Assembly: GCF_033958435.1 (NCBI RefSeq)
Contig: NC_134138.1
Coordinates: 29,852,598-29,916,597 of the forward strand
Direction of reading: 5' to 3'
Length of the DNA stretch: 64,000 nt
Source: Carettochelys insculpta
Taxonomy: Eukaryota > Chordata > Testudines > Carettochelyidae
Made by a program: the position numbers and the translations under genes. The stretch's first letter is position 1; each line of letters begins with the position of its first letter. Shown one piece after another: positions 1 through 16,700 of this stretch. The notes under the pieces were generated by a model. That model was not told the origin of the DNA and searched no databases. It saw only the letters and a program-made list of their open reading frames with translations.

Positions 1-82
1 ACAAGGAAATGTAACTGTTCTAATGGAAGTGATGCTGTATTGTACCTATAATATGTGTGACTCCTTAGCACCACAAATCTGA

Positions 83-350
83 GGGTATGTCTACACTAGA
101 ATAAAAGTCGACCTCTGATACACAATTTTAGCTACACCAATTGCATAGCTAAAATCAACTTACCAGCAGTCAACGTCAACGTCCATCTACATGGAGAAAG
201 GTTGACAGGCGCGTTTCTCCCATCAACCTCCCTTAATCCTCACCACTCACAAGAAGTTCCAGGGTTGACTTTGACACCAGATGGGTGAATCAGAACTCCA
301 GAAGATTGACCCTCAGCGGGTCAATCTTCTGCAGTAGTGTGCCTATAGCC
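83..350. mobile_element. PIF/Harbinger-type MITE in EXT1 intron
   Basis: A 268-bp nonautonomous element. The left end GGGTATGTCTACACTA and the complement of the right end (GGCTATAGGCACACTA) form imperfect terminal inverted repeats. It is flanked by a 3-bp direct repeat TGA (80-82 and 351-353), as expected for PIF/Harbinger transposition. It has no coding capacity. Confidence 0.75.
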
Positions 351-3808
<3,458 letters not shown>

Positions 3809-5018
3809 TGAAGCTTGTTTGATCTTGTTTAGGGGAGAGCCTATTGTGCCTAAACTACTAATTAAAAAACTGGAATTCTCTTAACTGAAAGTCAGCTCTC
3901 ATGAAATCCTTTTCATGAGTTTTACATCACCATGAGTAATCAACAACATATGGGAATATTTTAAAATGCTTATTAATTAATGTAATATACAGAGTTGTCT
4001 CTGTGCTATTTAAAAATTGTATCATGGTCTCAGTGTTATTGGAGCAATGTTCTTAAACTGGGTCACAGCAGGCATCGTTTGTTATTTTTAAATGTTTATT
4101 TCAAGTTGCTTTCCTAAGGAGCTAAGAAAGACCCATCCACATGCTACTATATTTGTCTCACTGACAACACAGTATGATCAATAGCTTATGTAGATTCCAG
4201 GTGAATTACATGTTTTAGAATTAGTTTTGCCTTTTCCAGCTACTATTTCAGAATCGTGCCCCCCAGAAAAGAATCCCTGTTCTAACGTACAGACTTCACA
4301 AGCATCATGTTCTATTCTTTTTGCTTTACATAAATGAGTCATAGGAGTAGAAGACACAGGGCACCCCAATGTATTTGTGCAGGAGGCAGACCGTGGCAAG
4401 AGCTGCTAATATGTTGGAGAAAAGGAAGGAGACCAGCATACACCAAAGAGAAATATGAGAGTTGGATGAGGGCATAACTATGACCCCAACTGATATGTAG
4501 ACTAGTACTAAAAATTCAGTGCTTGGGGGCTTGGTGCCACTGGTTAGTGTGCTTCCTGAAGCACCCAGAAGATGACCTTACATGGTCAAAATGCCTTCAT
4601 CAGCGGCATTCACCACTCTGCTGCTGCTTGAGTTCCACTAGTCCACAGAGCTGAAGTGTGGCTTTCCATTTCAGATTACACACAGGCTTGGTGAAAATGA
4701 AGTTCAACCATCTTCTAAAACAAGTTGTTCCTGTAGCTACAGCGGATTGAAGGGTCCATATTCATTATCCCTTGAAAGACAAAAAATTAACCTAACAGAA
4801 CCTTAAGATTATGCCACCCATTGGTAGTTGCACGGAAATTCAATGCTAATGACTGAATGCCTTCTATAATCCTCCAGCACACTTTTGCCTAGCCTGCCCT
4901 GTTGTGATTATGTATAATCCAGGATCTGGCATTAGCACACATTATAATTTACCATTTGAGTTACTCTGGCCAGTTTTTCAGATTTTGTCACTGTTTTAAC
5001 ATTTCATGAACACATTTT

Positions 5019-5459
5019 GCCTATGTCTACACTACAGTGATCTGTCAACAGAAGTCACCCTCGGAAGATAACTGCCGACAAAACTTCTGTCGACAGATAG
5101 TGGCCACACACTAAAGTGGATCACTCTGTCAATCTGCTCTGTCGACAGAAAGTGGCCAGACCTCCCCTCTGCTGTCTCAGTAGAACAGCCAATCCGAAAC
5201 ACAGCAGACGCGGCTGCCGTGACCCAAAACCCCTCTCTTTGTCGACAGAGGGGCCCTTGGAAGCATCCACACAGCTTTGTTGTTGACATTCTGTTGAGAA
5301 AGGCATTATGCCTCATGGGGAAGAGGTAGAATGCTGTTGACAAAAGCACCAAGTTCTGTCAAAGTATGTCAACAGAACGCATTTTTAGTGTGGATGCTCT
5401 GCAAGTTTTGTCAACAAAACCAGCGTTTTGTCAACAAAGCTATCTAATGTAGACGTAGC
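5019..5459. mobile_element. PIF/Harbinger-type MITE, 441 bp
   Basis: The ends GCCTATGTCTACACTA and GCTACGTCTACATTA (complement of the right end) form terminal inverted repeats. A TTT direct repeat flanks them (5016-5018 and 5460-5462). The interior contains many copies of a GTCGACAGA/GTCAACAGA motif in both orientations. There is no coding capacity. Confidence 0.8.
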
Positions 5460-5738
5460 TTTTCAGTTCATGCTGTTTAAAAAAACAATTGTACAGGATG
5501 AACCTCCCTGGTCCAGCATGGTCGGTCCCAAATGAGAGAATTTGCTGGACCAGGGGAGGTCCCCTGCCACAGGCCCCCTAGCGCTGGCTTCAGCTTTCGT
5601 ACTAATTTTGAGAAATGCTATATTACTAGCATGACCAGACGGTATGTAATCATTTCTGTGATCCCAGTTTATTTTCCTCTACTTCCCTATCTAACAGTAT
5701 GGTGCTGGCTCCATCCACTGTGCTATCTGAGCACATCT

Positions 5739-6176
5739 GGGCCATGTCTACACTAGCCAAAAACTTTGAAATGGCCATGCAAATGGTCATTTCGAAGTTT
5801 ACTAATGAAGCACTGAAATACATATTCAGCACCTCATTAGCACGTGGGCAGCCGCGGCACTTCAAAATTGACGCTGCTCGCCGCCGCACGGCTTGTCCAG
5901 ATGGGGCTCCTTTTTGAAAGGACCCCAGCTGCTTCGAAGTCCCCTTATTCCCATGAGCAGAAAGGAATAAGGGGACTTCAAAGTAGCCGGGGTCCTTTCG
6001 AAAAGGAGCCCCGTCTGGACGAGCCACGCAGCGGCGAGCCGCATCAATTTTGAAGTGGCGCAGCTGCCCACATGCTAATGAGGCGCTGAATATGTATTTC
6101 AGTGCTTCATTAGTAAACGTTGAAGTGGCCATTTGCATGGCCATTTCGAAGTTTTTGGCTAGTGTAGATGTAGCCC
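5739..6176. mobile_element. Foldback MITE, 438-bp near-complete palindrome
   Basis: The ends carry GTCTACACTAGCC and its complement. The inverted repeat extends through almost the whole element: two arms of about 213 bp meet at a 12-base centre (5952-5963). The arms share GAAATGGCCATGCAAATGG-type sequence outside and CCCCTTATTCC inside. No matching target duplication was found. It belongs with the other GTCTACAC-ended elements here, probably Harbinger-related. Confidence 0.8.
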
Positions 6177-8821
6177 TAGTGTCCATTTATTTCATGGCAA
6201 CATTCCAAACCATGATCATGCTGACACTTAGGCATCTGAGTGAGATTTTGCATTAAAAAGTTCTCCTGAAGTCAAGAACTCAGTGGAATTATCCATGCAG
6301 AAGGATTGCAGGTATCTCAGTGTTTATCTCTTAGGGCATAGTCCTGTGAATTGCTCAGCATTCTCCTCTCAAACTGTCTCCAGCATCAGCTCTCAGAATT
6401 AGGCATTGTATGGCCTCCTCCAGTTCTCATGGTCCTCAGAGGGACCTGGCTTGGGCTGCTAGCTTGGGGAGCCCTGGAGCCATTTTGAAGCTCTTACATG
6501 AACTCTTTGACTAGTCAGGCTACCCTGTGTGCCCATGGATGATACACGTTAGAATTTAGCTCCAGGGATGCACAATCACCTGTGATGTTTGCAACCTGAG
6601 TGGCATGGCTTTTTCTGAAGGAGTAATGTTTTCTTGTTCACTTTCAAAAATATTCTGGAAGTCAAGTTGAAAAAATGATATTATAGAGTAATGCCTTGAC
6701 ATAATTCTGGGGATTTATCCTGAGGTATTTCTGTTCTGAACAAGCATAATGATCATTGCAAACAAAAATACTTCTTCTAGTGGTCACAAACAGCATTCCC
6801 TCCAACATTTTCCATCCTCAGACAGGGGGAATTATCTCTTGGCTGGGTAGGATTTTCTTATATGCCACACCAAAATTGAGTTCATGTGTAGATTAGCACC
6901 ATCACTACAAACATATAAATATAAGTTTTGATGTGTTCATAGGTATGGAAGACGAAAAATACAAAGGATAATTAACAGGGAGCAATGCTTAAGATGTTTG
7001 TTTATTATGAAATCAAATAAAGAGACAACTAACACTACCCTTAGAGTGCCTATATTTGATCTTCCTTTCTAACAACTCAAGCAAGTAAACACACCAAAGT
7101 GGGGCATAGTGAAAAAAGCTATATAACTAAATCGAACATGGCCATTAAGTAGAAGAAGAAAAAATAGGCACCAGAGCCACAATTTAAACACCTACTACAA
7201 TAGATCTCTAAATCCTTAGAATCTCCATGAAAGCTGCTCTCAAAAAATCAAGCACCTGCAAAACACTACCATGCTGTGATGCACTTTTTCAGTTCACCAA
7301 ACCATCCCTACTGCATGCATGTCAGCTGCACACCATGCTCAGCTTTAAGATGCTAAGCAAATCTCTGAGTCATCTATAAATAGTCATGCTCTCATCACAA
7401 ATATTAATACAGTTTTTCTGATACTGAGAGGAGAGTAAAAGGCATTCACTCAAGCTTATCCAATTTCTAAAGGATGTCAGCTTCATACCTCACGCCCAGA
7501 AAACAGCTAAAATAAATAAAGCAACACAGAGAGCAAACAGACAAAAGACAACACTGAAATGCAATGGGAAGCAAAACAAGTGGTTGGTTATGTTTATTTT
7601 AAATGAGCTTTTAGGACCCCACCCACTGTGCAAATACAGCAGAGCTCTGTAGAAAAGGCAGTTTTCCTCGTTTCACACTGTGTTTCGGCAACTGAAAAAA
7701 ATCAAGAGCAGGCTCATTAAGTTTTACACACCCCTTAAGGAAAGGAAGCACCTTAACATGGGGCTTTGGAGTTTGCATCCATGCTTCAAAAAGCTTGCAA
7801 ATGAGGCCTTCATCCTGCAAAGCTTAACACCAAACCTAATGCTTGCTACTTATGAGTCACTGAAGTCCTCTGAAGAGCCAGAACTACAGTAGGTAACAAA
7901 TACCTGGCCTTAGTGGTTTTCAATACCTCTCTCCAAACATATTCTAAAACCTAATGGGAAACACTTGTCTGGAATCCAAGTAATATCCACTGAGTTTTGG
8001 CATTTGTTTGGGAAGACGTCTCTCTTCTGGTCAGTGCCACTGCAGTCCCTGAGCCTGAGCTGACATGACGAGTTAAAAATACAAGAGGTTGGATTCCATT
8101 TAAACAACAAACCACAGTTATTCTCCAGCCAGGACTTGTCTCTCTCTTCCGAGCCCCTACAGCCCAGCTGGAGCTAAACTGGAGTCAGACTCCCTTAGCT
8201 GGGAGTTCATCTCCCAGCCCCAACTGCCCAGCAGGGATTGAAACCGAGGCAGATCCTCTACCTGCTGCCCCAGCACAGCTGGAGGAGCAGGGACTTTGTG
8301 TCTCCCAGACCCCACTGCCCGGAGGGGTTGCAGGGGAGTCATACTCTGCTGCCTGTTACCCCAGAGCAGAGAGACTTTCAGTATTGCCCCACCCTCCAAC
8401 CAGCCCTGCTGGAGCCGAATGGAGTCTGATTCTCCTTTGCCTGTCTGGTGTCGCTGTAGCGAGGACTTTCCCTGGCTGTTACAGGCAGCGCTGCTGGGAG
8501 TGGGGCACCCCGACCTTAGTCCCCAGCCCTGCCTGATCCTCACCCACCCCCGTATTATGCCCCTCCCCCAGCCCAGCTTACCTGCCTCATCTTCTCCAGA
8601 GTCCAGGAGGCACCTAAGTAGTGGAAGCACAGCCATGCACTGCTCGACTAATTAGACACATGACCTTTCATTTCCTCCTGCACATGTGCACAAGTGGGTC
8701 TCCTTCAGGGAACTATTGGTCGCAAAGGCCAAGGCACACGCTGCCCATCATGTTGACCAATATTGTCTCACAATTTCCTTGTACTCCCCCATCTGTTGTC
8801 TGGCGCCTCACACTTACACTG

Positions 8822-8925
8822 TAACCTCTTTGGGGCAGGGGCTGTCCGTCTCCTCTGTTTGCACAGCACCTGGTCCATGACTCGGGTTCCCAGGCACCAC
8901 TGTAATACAAATAATAAACAGTAAA
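8822..8925 (+). repeat. Dispersed amniote repeat, TGTAA...GGGGCAGGG...AATACAAATAATAA tail
   Basis: Matches a 3'-tail sequence seen again in this window at about 23545-23665, 37806-37895 and (reversed) 51760-51892. Shared blocks are TTGGGGCAGGG, GCACAGCACCT/GTGCCTCGCACAATGGGG and GTAATACAAATAATAA. The family name is not certain; it resembles an old LINE or SINE tail. Confidence 0.6.
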
Positions 8926-9011
8926 AAAGTTGCTCAGATGTTAGAGGTCAGAATTCGATCCATTTGATTTGGACTGTAGCTGCCAAATATGGATTTCTTA
9001 CCAAATTTCAG

Positions 9012-9627
9012 CCTGGTGTTGAGGGTTGGACTGGGGTCCACCGACCCACAGAAAAACCAGTCAGGGGGCCACGTAAAAATGACAAAAAAAAGCCCTCGTT
9101 GATGTGCACTTCACTCCCCTCATGCTCCAACCCCACAGGCCGGGATTGGAGAAAGGGGGACCAAGGTTCAGGGCTTCACACAGGCTGGCAGTGTGTGTGA
9201 CGCCAATGGGTGGGGGCGTTTACGTGGTGCAGCTCCCCGGCAGCATGTGCTGATCCCAGGTACTTTGCTGCCCCCGCCCCCCCCCCCCGCACCCAACACT
9301 TGGCAATTAGCCAGTGGGAGCAGTGGTGGGGAGAAGCCTCCAAGCAACTGGAGGGAGAGGGAGTGACAGAATGCACAGTGCTCCCTCCCCTGTCCTGGCA
9401 GAGCCGATGGGCCCAATCCAGCTCCAGCTTATCTGGCTCTGGCCCATGAGACTTGGGGTCCCCCACCCATGCACCCATAGTGGTGAACCGAGGCTAGTGC
9501 TCCAGCCTCATGGGGGTGGGGGAAGGGGATGCTGCAGCAGGAGGGGCTGATCCCTGAGTCTCATGGGCCAGGCCCAGACAAGCTGTGGGCCATATCCAGC
9601 CCATGGGCCATAGGTTCCCCACCCCTG
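9012..9627. mobile_element. Possible hAT-like nonautonomous element
   Basis: The right edge reads CAGGGGTGGGGAACCTATGG on the complement, a hAT-type terminus with the usual gggccatggccc-like interior. The matching left end is not clear, so the start is a guess. GC-rich, no gene. Confidence 0.35.
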
Positions 9628-9723
9628 TTTAGAGCCTGGTGCTGAGGTGCTGAGATCACCTCACAGCACAGCCTCAGTAAGACTGCACCTCCTGCCATTT
9701 ACCCAGCATTGTTGACGTAATAA

Positions 9724-9936
<213 letters not shown>

Positions 9937-10645
9937 GGAGCCCTGCTGAGGGGACTGAACTGTTCTCCATACCCAGGGCAGATCCAGTAACACTTGGGGC
10001 CAGACTGTACTGAGGACAAAAATACATGCAAGTGGAAAGCAGATTTGGACAGCTCCAAGGAATCTTTGTGCTGGACTGCTTCAAACCACCTCACAGGCTT
10101 CTGTCGTTCAAGACTAGGTTGTGTACAGTTTCATTATGGAACATTAAATAATTATTTTTGAAATGATTGCTATGCAGGTTAAAACTTTTTTAATGATCAA
10201 AAACCCACAACTATTAAAAACAGAGTTCTTTCTTTAATCAAAATGGTGTTGGGTGTGAATATTTCCAGGTTATCATTCCTTTCTTACTAGCATTCAAAGC
10301 TGCCACTCCTTTCTGACAAGCATTTTAATATCATGGTGGGGAAACCAAGTGAGAATCATAAAGTTAAAAGTTCAGTTATCACAGGTTGAAAATGAAGCAG
10401 TTTAAAAACAAAAAGCACAAGCAGGGCAGAAATTAAACACTGTTTCCTTTCACTTAATGTCTTTTTTTTTTATTTTTTAATTTTCTCTTCCATTGTTCAA
10501 GTCAATGACAGGAAATGTATCAACCATTCTTTTGCACAGAGGGAATGCTGAAGAATGTCCATTTAGGGAAGCATAATTAAGATCCCTCTCTATAGGGATC
10601 AAAGACAATGAAACCCTTATTTTTTCAAATGGGGGAATAAAGACT
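9937..10645 (+). other. EXT1: EXT1 3' UTR with candidate poly(A) signals
   Basis: Sequence after the EXT1 stop. Candidate poly(A) signals are ATTAAA at 10143-10148 and AATAAA at 10636-10641. The mRNA end cannot be fixed from sequence alone; the second signal is canonical and gives a UTR of about 0.7 kb, the first gives about 0.2 kb. No interspersed repeat is recognised in the first 500 bases. Confidence 0.55.
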
Positions 10646-13520
10646 AACACCTAGCAAATACTAGTTATTGTTTGATTTGCACAAATAACACACCAGAAAG
10701 GGAGGAATCCAGTGCCTTTCAGTGGATACTCTCATCAGGGTGTAGCAGGAGTTTGGAAGTTCTGTTTGAATTGTATATGTTTCAAGCGGAGGAAAATATA
10801 GCAGCTGTTACTACAGTTATGGGTAAGCTACAGCTTGTATGAGTTGCTCTTCTTGTGTGCAAGGGAATATGTACCATGGTGGCACTACTTGTGTCCTAGG
10901 TATTAAGGCTCTATCAAAATTCCCATTTTAATCCCCTTGTTTTGAAGGGGATGGGGGGAAAAGATAGTATTTTGATTCCAAAGGAAAAATGAGTGTTTTC
11001 TGGACTAGAGCTTGTCTTACAAGGACTTTGCCTGCAATTAGTTGTAATGAAGAGAGTCAAATCAGTCTTGGTATTTTGTAGCTGCAGGAATGAAAACAAC
11101 TGGATAAGATTCCATCCTGGAGCTGGTATCTAGGAGTAATTCTGTCAGTGGTAGTAGTTACTTCTGATTTAACCCATGGTAACTCCAGGTAGGATCAAGC
11201 CCAAAAATACAGCTGGTAGTTCCGGTACTTTTCTGTACTGCTTATAGTAGACAAATGGTTTCCTCATTTCAAACTGAAACATTTCAGTTATTTATGCCAT
11301 CATGTGCACTAGTTACATACACCTTTAAATTATGGGAATAGAGTAAAAACACTGCTTTAAGCTAGAAAGAAGCGATTGCAATCTATTGCATAAATAAGCA
11401 CTTTTATAAAATGTTTTAACTGTCCACACATTTCCCTGAAATGTCTCTGGAGTATTCAATAACCACTCAGGAAACATTACGTTAAAATCACAAGAAGAAG
11501 ATCTGACTTTGGCCCCAGATAAAACACTGATGAGCATTCCCTTACCTTGTTCCTTTGTGTCCAGACAGTAGATACAGGGGATGGAAAGAACATGTCATAG
11601 CCAGAAAACAAGTGCAGATGATTTAGGGTCAGGGTTAGGGGGCTCTACTTCTGACCCAGCCATTGGTCCCTCACATGGCTTTGGTCAAATCACTTAATTG
11701 CACTGTGCCTCAGTTTACCGTGCTGTAAAATGACATAGTAATGTTTGCCTCATGGAGGGATGATGAAGTTTATTTAGTGATTGTAGCTAAATAGATAAGC
11801 TGCTCAGCAGAAATATATAGAAGTGCAAAATACTATTCCTCTTTGTTAGCAAGTGATCTTTTGGGGTATTCCAACCAGTGGCTTGCTTTCCTTATGAACC
11901 ACAATAACCAAGTAAAACACAATGCATCAGGGGCTGAGTGCTCAAGTTCCCGGCTGTATTAGTTAAGTCTGAGCCAAACCCCATAAAGGACACTGCCAAG
12001 GCCTTTTGAACTTTCCTTACTCTAATTTTTGCAGTTGATAATTAGGGAGCAAGAGACCAAACTGTTGGCCTAATTTTCAAAAGAGCTGATCACCCAGCTG
12101 CTCACAGTGGTCTCCTTTCTCTTGAAAATGAGGCCTCTTACTTAGGTGCTAAAATAGGGCCTATCTTCAAGGTGTCCTGTTGTGAAATATTGTCCTGCCT
12201 CTCACACAGTGGACAGGCAAGCCCAGCACAGCTCTTACTTTCTTTCTTGTTTGTGGGCAAGCACATAGCTGTTTCAGTGGCTCTTTTGGGGAGCTAGTGA
12301 ATCTGTCTCTAACCAGCAGGAGAAATACCTGGGGCATGGGGAAGGGAATACATTATGCTAACATAATGCTCAGTTCTGCTTTTCTCTTCTGTAGTGTAAT
12401 TTCTTGGCAGAAATAGGATGGGAACAACCTAAGAAAAGTCAGCGGGTATTACCCATTTTTAAAGGGCAGCAGGTGAACTCGGGCTAAAACTTTGATCGCA
12501 CCTCTTTAACATTCTTTTTGTTTGTCGTTTCCCTGGGTGACAAAACGAGAATCAGGGGCTAAATCTGACTATCATTCAAGGCTCTTTCTGTTAACAGATC
12601 ACAAACTAAAGAAATAACTGTGCAAGGCTGAACAACAGAGCAGATTTGGACGGGTATGAGGCACTTTCCTGTGTGATGTGTTACCAGGCATAGCCATCTC
12701 ACGAGCAAGAATGCATCTCACTGCCAACCTTGCTAATGGCCATAGAGTTCTCTGCCTGTGCATGGAGATTCAGTTCCTAACTGAGTGGTGGATGCAGATC
12801 CAGTTTAGAACCTTTACGCATTAGCCACAGTGGAGACTGAAGGATGCTAGGCATGTTTCACAGTCTCACATCTAACTACGATCTCCACAGCTGTGCAGTT
12901 TCTGTAGCAGACAAAATCACCCTTTATCATGTCCTAGGAATCTGTTTTGTTTTGTTTTTGTTTTACCTTCCTTAATTCAAATGGTGCTCATACAAAAGTC
13001 TCTCTTTGTTGCTTTCCTCTCTTGGTTTTTCTGTTCTACATTTTTTAAGAGCAGGTTATGTTAGCTTTGTGCTACAGGTGCTTGAATGGCTGCTGACTTG
13101 CAGGAGTGTTAAGCACGTGGCCTTTACTAGAGGTTACCTATCTTAATTCCATCACACGGATGAATGTGAATAGATCCCTGCCTTTAAAACAAAATAAAAA
13201 CGACAGCTTAGGGTTTGGGAGAAGCACTCGTTTTTAACTGAATTTATTTAAAAAACAAAATCCTCACCTGGTTTTTGTTTGAATGAGACCCATTGCTGGA
13301 GTAGGGTTTCTTAATGAACAAAGCACGACACAAAAATACCAATGTGTAAAAAAACAATGCCATGAACAACAGCAGGCCAGTCCTACAGTGGGATCTTTTG
13401 ACTTCAATGGTACTCCATGTAGATGGACCCATAATCCTTTGCAGAGTCCTGCAAAAGATATCTGAGCTTTCTGCGGGTGCTGGGCTCTTCCCACTGCAGG
13501 ATCACAGCCATTGTCTCTTG
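10646..13520. other. Intergenic sequence downstream of EXT1
   Basis: No gene seen. It holds a MIR-like SINE at about 11640-11790. The stretch around 12080-12160 (TTTCAAAAGAGCTGATCACCC) resembles an old dispersed amniote repeat. The rest is AT-rich unique-looking sequence. Confidence 0.5.
11640..11790 (+). repeat. MIR-like SINE
   Basis: Contains the CORE-SINE/MIR pattern: GTCAAATCACTTAATTGCAC, then TGTGCCTCAGTTTACC, then GTAAAATGACATAGTAATG and TTTGCCTCATGGAGGG. It is diverged and old. Confidence 0.7.
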
Positions 13521-13768
13521 ACCTATGTCTAGACTGCAGGCTTCTGTTGACAGAAGTTTTGTCAACAGCGCGTGCATCCAGACTGCAGGTCTCTCAGAAG
13601 AGATCTGCCAGCCAGGAGCATTCTGTTGACATCCATGTACATCTGTCTCAACAGAGGGGTTTTTTCCCAACATTTAGCCCTATGTGGATGGGCCAAATGT
13701 CAGAAAAGCCCCTCCTGACATAAATGTTGGCAAAAGATACACAAATTGCCTGCAGTCTAGACACAGTC
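13521..13768. mobile_element. Harbinger-type MITE
   Basis: The ends CTATGTCTAGACTGCAGGC and, on the complement, CTGTGTCTAGACTGCAGGC form inverted repeats. The interior carries TGTTGACAGAAGTTTTGTCAA-like motifs shared with the element at 5019. No clean target duplication. Confidence 0.6.
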
Positions 13769-16700
13769 AAGGATGATGAAACAATCCTCCACCCTTTGTA
13801 CTTTTCACTCTGGAACAAAGTCAAGCTGGCCTATATACCAATTTATTTTACATGTCATTACATGCTTTTTTATTTTTTTAAATAGACGTATTTAATTTCT
13901 TTCTTTCTTCCTGATGCATTAGGATTTTTCTCCCTCGTTGGCATGAATTATCATTTGACAGTGAAATTAGGGATGATCAAATGGGTCTTATGACAGTGTA
14001 CATAATCTTGTATATTTATTTGGAGAGAAAAGATGTATAGTATATGATTGAAAAGGATGAAAAATCAAACTGGAAATACTTAGATGGGCAATTGTAAATC
14101 AAACAAAATCATACCTTATTTTGTGTAAAATGTACATTTGGGGGAAAAATTTCTAATGTGTTATCAATGTTTTCATAGTGCCACCATGTCTTTTTTTTTT
14201 TAAAGTATCCCCTCTTCTCCCCATTTGACTATAACATGGTGTAATTAAACTTAAAGAAAGTGTGTAACAGAGAGAGAAATTACAAAGCCATATAACGTGA
14301 TTTACTTCATTAACCTGTATAACATTATAGGTTTACCATCAAAGATAGGTTGTTTTTTATAGATAGTGTCACCAAAGACTTTTTTCTTCAGATTTATTAA
14401 AAATTTTGTTAATAAATTATGTACTTTTCTGTCATAGTGTGCTTATTCTTTTTAACAAAGAGCCACAACTTTGTTTGTGCTTCTGACCATGCAAATTGGA
14501 AGGGTGTGATTGTTATCTCAAAGTTCAGATTACTTACTGTTTTTCGCTATACCTCTTTTTCTCCTCAACTTGTACAGAGTAATTTGTGGGTGTGTCTTAT
14601 ACGTGTATCTTATAAAATATTTACTGTAGCATATATACATAGTGGGAGCTATTAAAAATGCAACATTTACTTGCAGTTACAATTTAGTGTTACCTAAGAA
14701 AAATGCAGCATTTCCACATATTTGACAGATCTAATATTCCAGTCATCACCGGCACCCATCACCACAGTATTAGCACGTAATATTACAGTGGTACCACAGA
14801 TGTGTCATGATAATTGATTCATGCTGACCTTTTAACGGTTATCACTATATATATGTGTGTAACTACTGTACGCACCATTGTCCTGTACTGATATTGGTCT
14901 CAAAGGCCTAAAGATTGAAAGGTGTTTATAAGCCCTTTGCTGTCCAGAATTAAACAGCTATAGATTTGGGGTTATGTTTCTACAGAGACCCTGAGTCTAC
15001 CTGGCAAACACCCAGAAGCATTCATTCATTAATATGGAAAGTTTTTCGATTAAACATGAGAAAAAACAAGAAAGTGAAACACACAGTCATTTTGCAACTT
15101 TGCTTGAGGGATTATGCCAAACACACTTAACCATAGCGTTTACAGTCCTTTTCTCTTTGGAAACAAAATATCAGTCTCTTATTTGCAGAACTTTTTTGGT
15201 AATGGAAAGGGTTAATTTTACCCTCAGGGGAAAGAGCAGTCAGTTACTCTGTCTGTAGCGGATGAACACGGTAAGAGAGACAGAATAGGAAAGATGGTGA
15301 AATATGGTTTCTGTTGACATTTTTGGATGACTGGACTGCTGGTCAGTTAAGAGTAGAAGTTTGGCTGGGAAGCTGACCACAACACCTGCTGCTTGAACCC
15401 CGGCCAATGCTCTTTTCAGGGAGATCATTTTTTAGATCCTTTGCACTTAAGACAGATTTGGATGAATGCAATATCGTTGATTTTAGGATTCAATGAAATG
15501 CTGAGAGAATGGTAGGAAAGAGGGAGGCTAGAAAGCAGCACAACAAGGGGAATAGACAGCAATGCAAGTTCCTACTTGTCTCTGCAATGTGGAAAATTAG
15601 GTCTCTCCAATAATGGGCAGAGAACTGCATGGCACGATTATGTGATGACTTTCAGCACTCCCAGGTGACAATGAATTTCCTTAAAGAAGAGCAAGTCAAC
15701 CAGCCTTCCTTTCTGGAAGAACTTCCTTTCCCTGGTCAGCTCCTTCTGCGTTAGGTCAAGGAAGCTGAGGTGAGCCAAGGTGAGTTGCAGTGTTGGCAGC
15801 GGGGGAGAGGGGAGATTATTCCTTTTATTTAACATTTCTTTTTAACAACCCAAAAAAAGAGTCAAAGTGGGTGGTATGTTTTATCCTCATTATTTTGTCC
15901 ACTAACAAAATCAATGTCTGTAAGAGTCAAACACCATAGGTAACTTTGTTCCCACATTTTCTTGTTTACTAAGTAAAATTTTACTATAGTCATTGACTTA
16001 CGGTTAGTAGGCCGTTTTTGTTTGGACTAAGTTTTTTTTTGTTTGGTTTCACTGCACCTGTTCATAATATTCATTGATTGAAAACAACTTCACTTCTTTT
16101 CTATGGTTACTTCTCAAGCAGATAACAAAGTTGTAGATTATGATGACATGCTATGAACTTTCACATACTTTTCACCATTGTTTAAAGTAAATTTTTAGGT
16201 TCAATAGTCACAACAACAGAGGAAAAATTGTTATCACATGTGGTCCAGCTGTCAAGAAAAAGTAATAATCTTGTCTATCTCAGAGAATGACTGCAGAAAC
16301 CAGATGTGACTGGCTGCCTCATTAGTTATATCACAATATGAACATTAAGATACTTAGCTGATATATCACAATATAACATCTCGTGTCTGAATTTGCATTT
16401 GCAAACGTTAACAGAAAAGGGAATTTAATGTCTGTTCACATGCAGAATAAAAAAACAAGGGTACAGATACTCAGATGCAGTAAGTTGATGTGATTTCATG
16501 GAGTCAAGGGATCTATGTTGACTTACATGAGCTGAGATAAGCCAGGGTATGGAAGGGGAATTTAGCAGTATAACAACTGCCTAAAGGGCATACTTTTTAC
16601 AGCAGGGCTTTTCTGAAAGTTCTCTGTTAAATTCTTTGTACAGTAACGTGAATTGACACATACATATAAAGATGGGTCTGCATTGATCTGCATTCTGTTT

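Noticed and set aside
5650..6186. Overlapping open frames of up to 178 codons on both strands
   Set aside because: They are products of the palindromic MITE, which reads similarly on both strands.
8157..8636. 159-codon minus frame in the last EXT1 intron
   Set aside because: GC-rich repeat-like sequence open on both strands; no recognisable domain.
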